Position numbers and translations under genes: made by a program
In this document: positions 5,553 through 5,766 of the stretch, piece by piece
How the letters are laid out: the number at the start of each line of letters is the position of its first letter
Numbering within the stretch: position 1 is the stretch's first letter
Notes under the pieces: model-generated
What the model saw: the letters and a program-made list of their open reading frames with translations, nothing else
What the model was told of the DNA's origin: nothing
The model's database searches: none
Assembly: GCA_964496725.1 (NCBI GenBank)
Contig: CAZCAS010000079.1
Location: 1 to 5,766 of the forward strand
DNA length: 5,766 nt
Source: JAZGHN01 sp964496725
GTDB taxonomy: Bacteria; Chloroflexota; Dehalococcoidia; Dehalococcoidales; E44-bin46
Reading direction: 5' to 3'

Positions 5553-5610
5553 CTAAGAGGGGCGTTAGCCTCTCTCCTTTGAAGGAGAGGGGGGATAGAT
5601 GGGGTGAGGT
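5553..5610 (-). repeat. Two-hairpin dispersed repeat, copy 3 (inverted, compact)
   Basis: Read on the minus strand this copy begins ACCTCACCCCATC and continues with the CT-rich hairpin (arms 5582-5592 and 5569-5579 with one G/T pair; core CTCTCCTT/AAGGAGAG). It runs straight into the GGC/TAAC/GCCCCTCTT part. The linker found in the other two copies is missing, so the purine arm AGGAGAGAGGC is shared by both possible stems. It fills the corA-rsmG gap and abuts the rsmG promoter. Confidence 0.78.
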
Positions 5611-5639
5611 GATGGACTAATTAGGCTTATTTGCCTCCT

Positions 5640-5766
5640 TCATAACCACTTCTTTCTTTTGAAGTGGATTAACAGTCCTCCTGCAATGGAGACCATTACT
5701 GCCAGAGCTATGAAATAGCCAAAACGCCATTTTAGTTCGGGCATGAACTCGAAGTTCATCCCATAA
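5640..5766 (-). CDS. corA: CorA-type magnesium transporter, C-terminal fragment
   Basis: Forty-one codons and the stop (TGA, 5640-5642) are visible; the gene runs off the right edge. The visible part begins YGMNFEFMPEL, the diagnostic GMN selectivity-filter motif of CorA/Mrs2 channels with the usual MPEL periplasmic loop. It continues with one transmembrane helix (about visible residues 16-35, GYFIALAVMVSIAGGLLIHF) and the short basic cytoplasmic tail KRKKWL. CorA is a pentameric inner-membrane channel for Mg2+ and, in some members, Co2+ or Ni2+; the visible GMN motif lies at the mouth of the pore. Only TM2 is seen; TM1 and the large cytoplasmic domain should lie to the right. Its stop is followed at once by AAGGAGG and then a repeat copy before rsmG. 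Symbol and family are secure; ion specificity cannot be judged. Confidence 0.9.
   Translation of the reverse strand, partial: YGMNFEFMPELKWRFGYFIALAVMVSIAGGLLIHFKRKKWL

Overview
The window looks like a piece of a bacterial chromosome, most likely a Chloroflexota genome of the Dehalococcoidia type, in draft form (ten Ns at 3324-3333). This placement is inferred from the gene set (PdxS/PdxT pair, Ycf45/SpoIIIAA-like R3H ATPase, tmk, rsmG, corA), the style of the proteins and the dense hairpin-rich intergenic repeats. It is not proven by any marker sequence.

Layout. All recognisable housekeeping genes lie on the minus strand. Reading in their direction of transcription from the right edge: the last 41 codons of a CorA-type Mg2+ channel (5640-5766); a repeat element (5553-5610); rsmG, the 16S rRNA G527 methyltransferase (4786-5505), with an extended -10 promoter; a 202-bp spacer; a lone plus-strand gene of unknown function (3852-4583); a 304-bp spacer holding two kinds of repeat and two outward-facing promoters; then the run pdxS (2694-3547), pdxT (2105-2692), R3H-domain AAA ATPase (574-2091), a 115-residue uncharacterised protein (214-561), another repeat copy (85-158), and the first 24 codons of thymidylate kinase tmk (1-73), cut by the left edge.

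How the genes work together. PdxS and PdxT are the two halves of the pyridoxal 5'-phosphate synthase: PdxT releases ammonia from glutamine and PdxS uses it. They are separated by one base and have a good sigma-70-type promoter in front. The ATPase and the 115-residue protein follow with gaps of 12-13 bases and strong Shine-Dalgarno sites, so pdxS-pdxT-ATPase-small protein is very probably one transcript, perhaps continuing into tmk. pdxS is interrupted only by the N run. Aligning the flanks to the remembered PdxS family sequence predicts about 53 missing bases, which restores the frame and the catalytic lysine, so it is an assembly artefact and not a pseudogene.

The most unusual feature is a dispersed two-hairpin repeat present in three copies in less than 6 kb (two in plus orientation, one in minus). 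Each copy sits in a promoter, ribosome-binding or operon-end position, and one copy appears to supply the Shine-Dalgarno site of tmk. A second, unrelated repeat (GTCATTGCGA type) lies just upstream of the pdxS promoter. I see no CRISPR array, transposase, rRNA or complete tRNA, and no convincing new defence or metabolic system.
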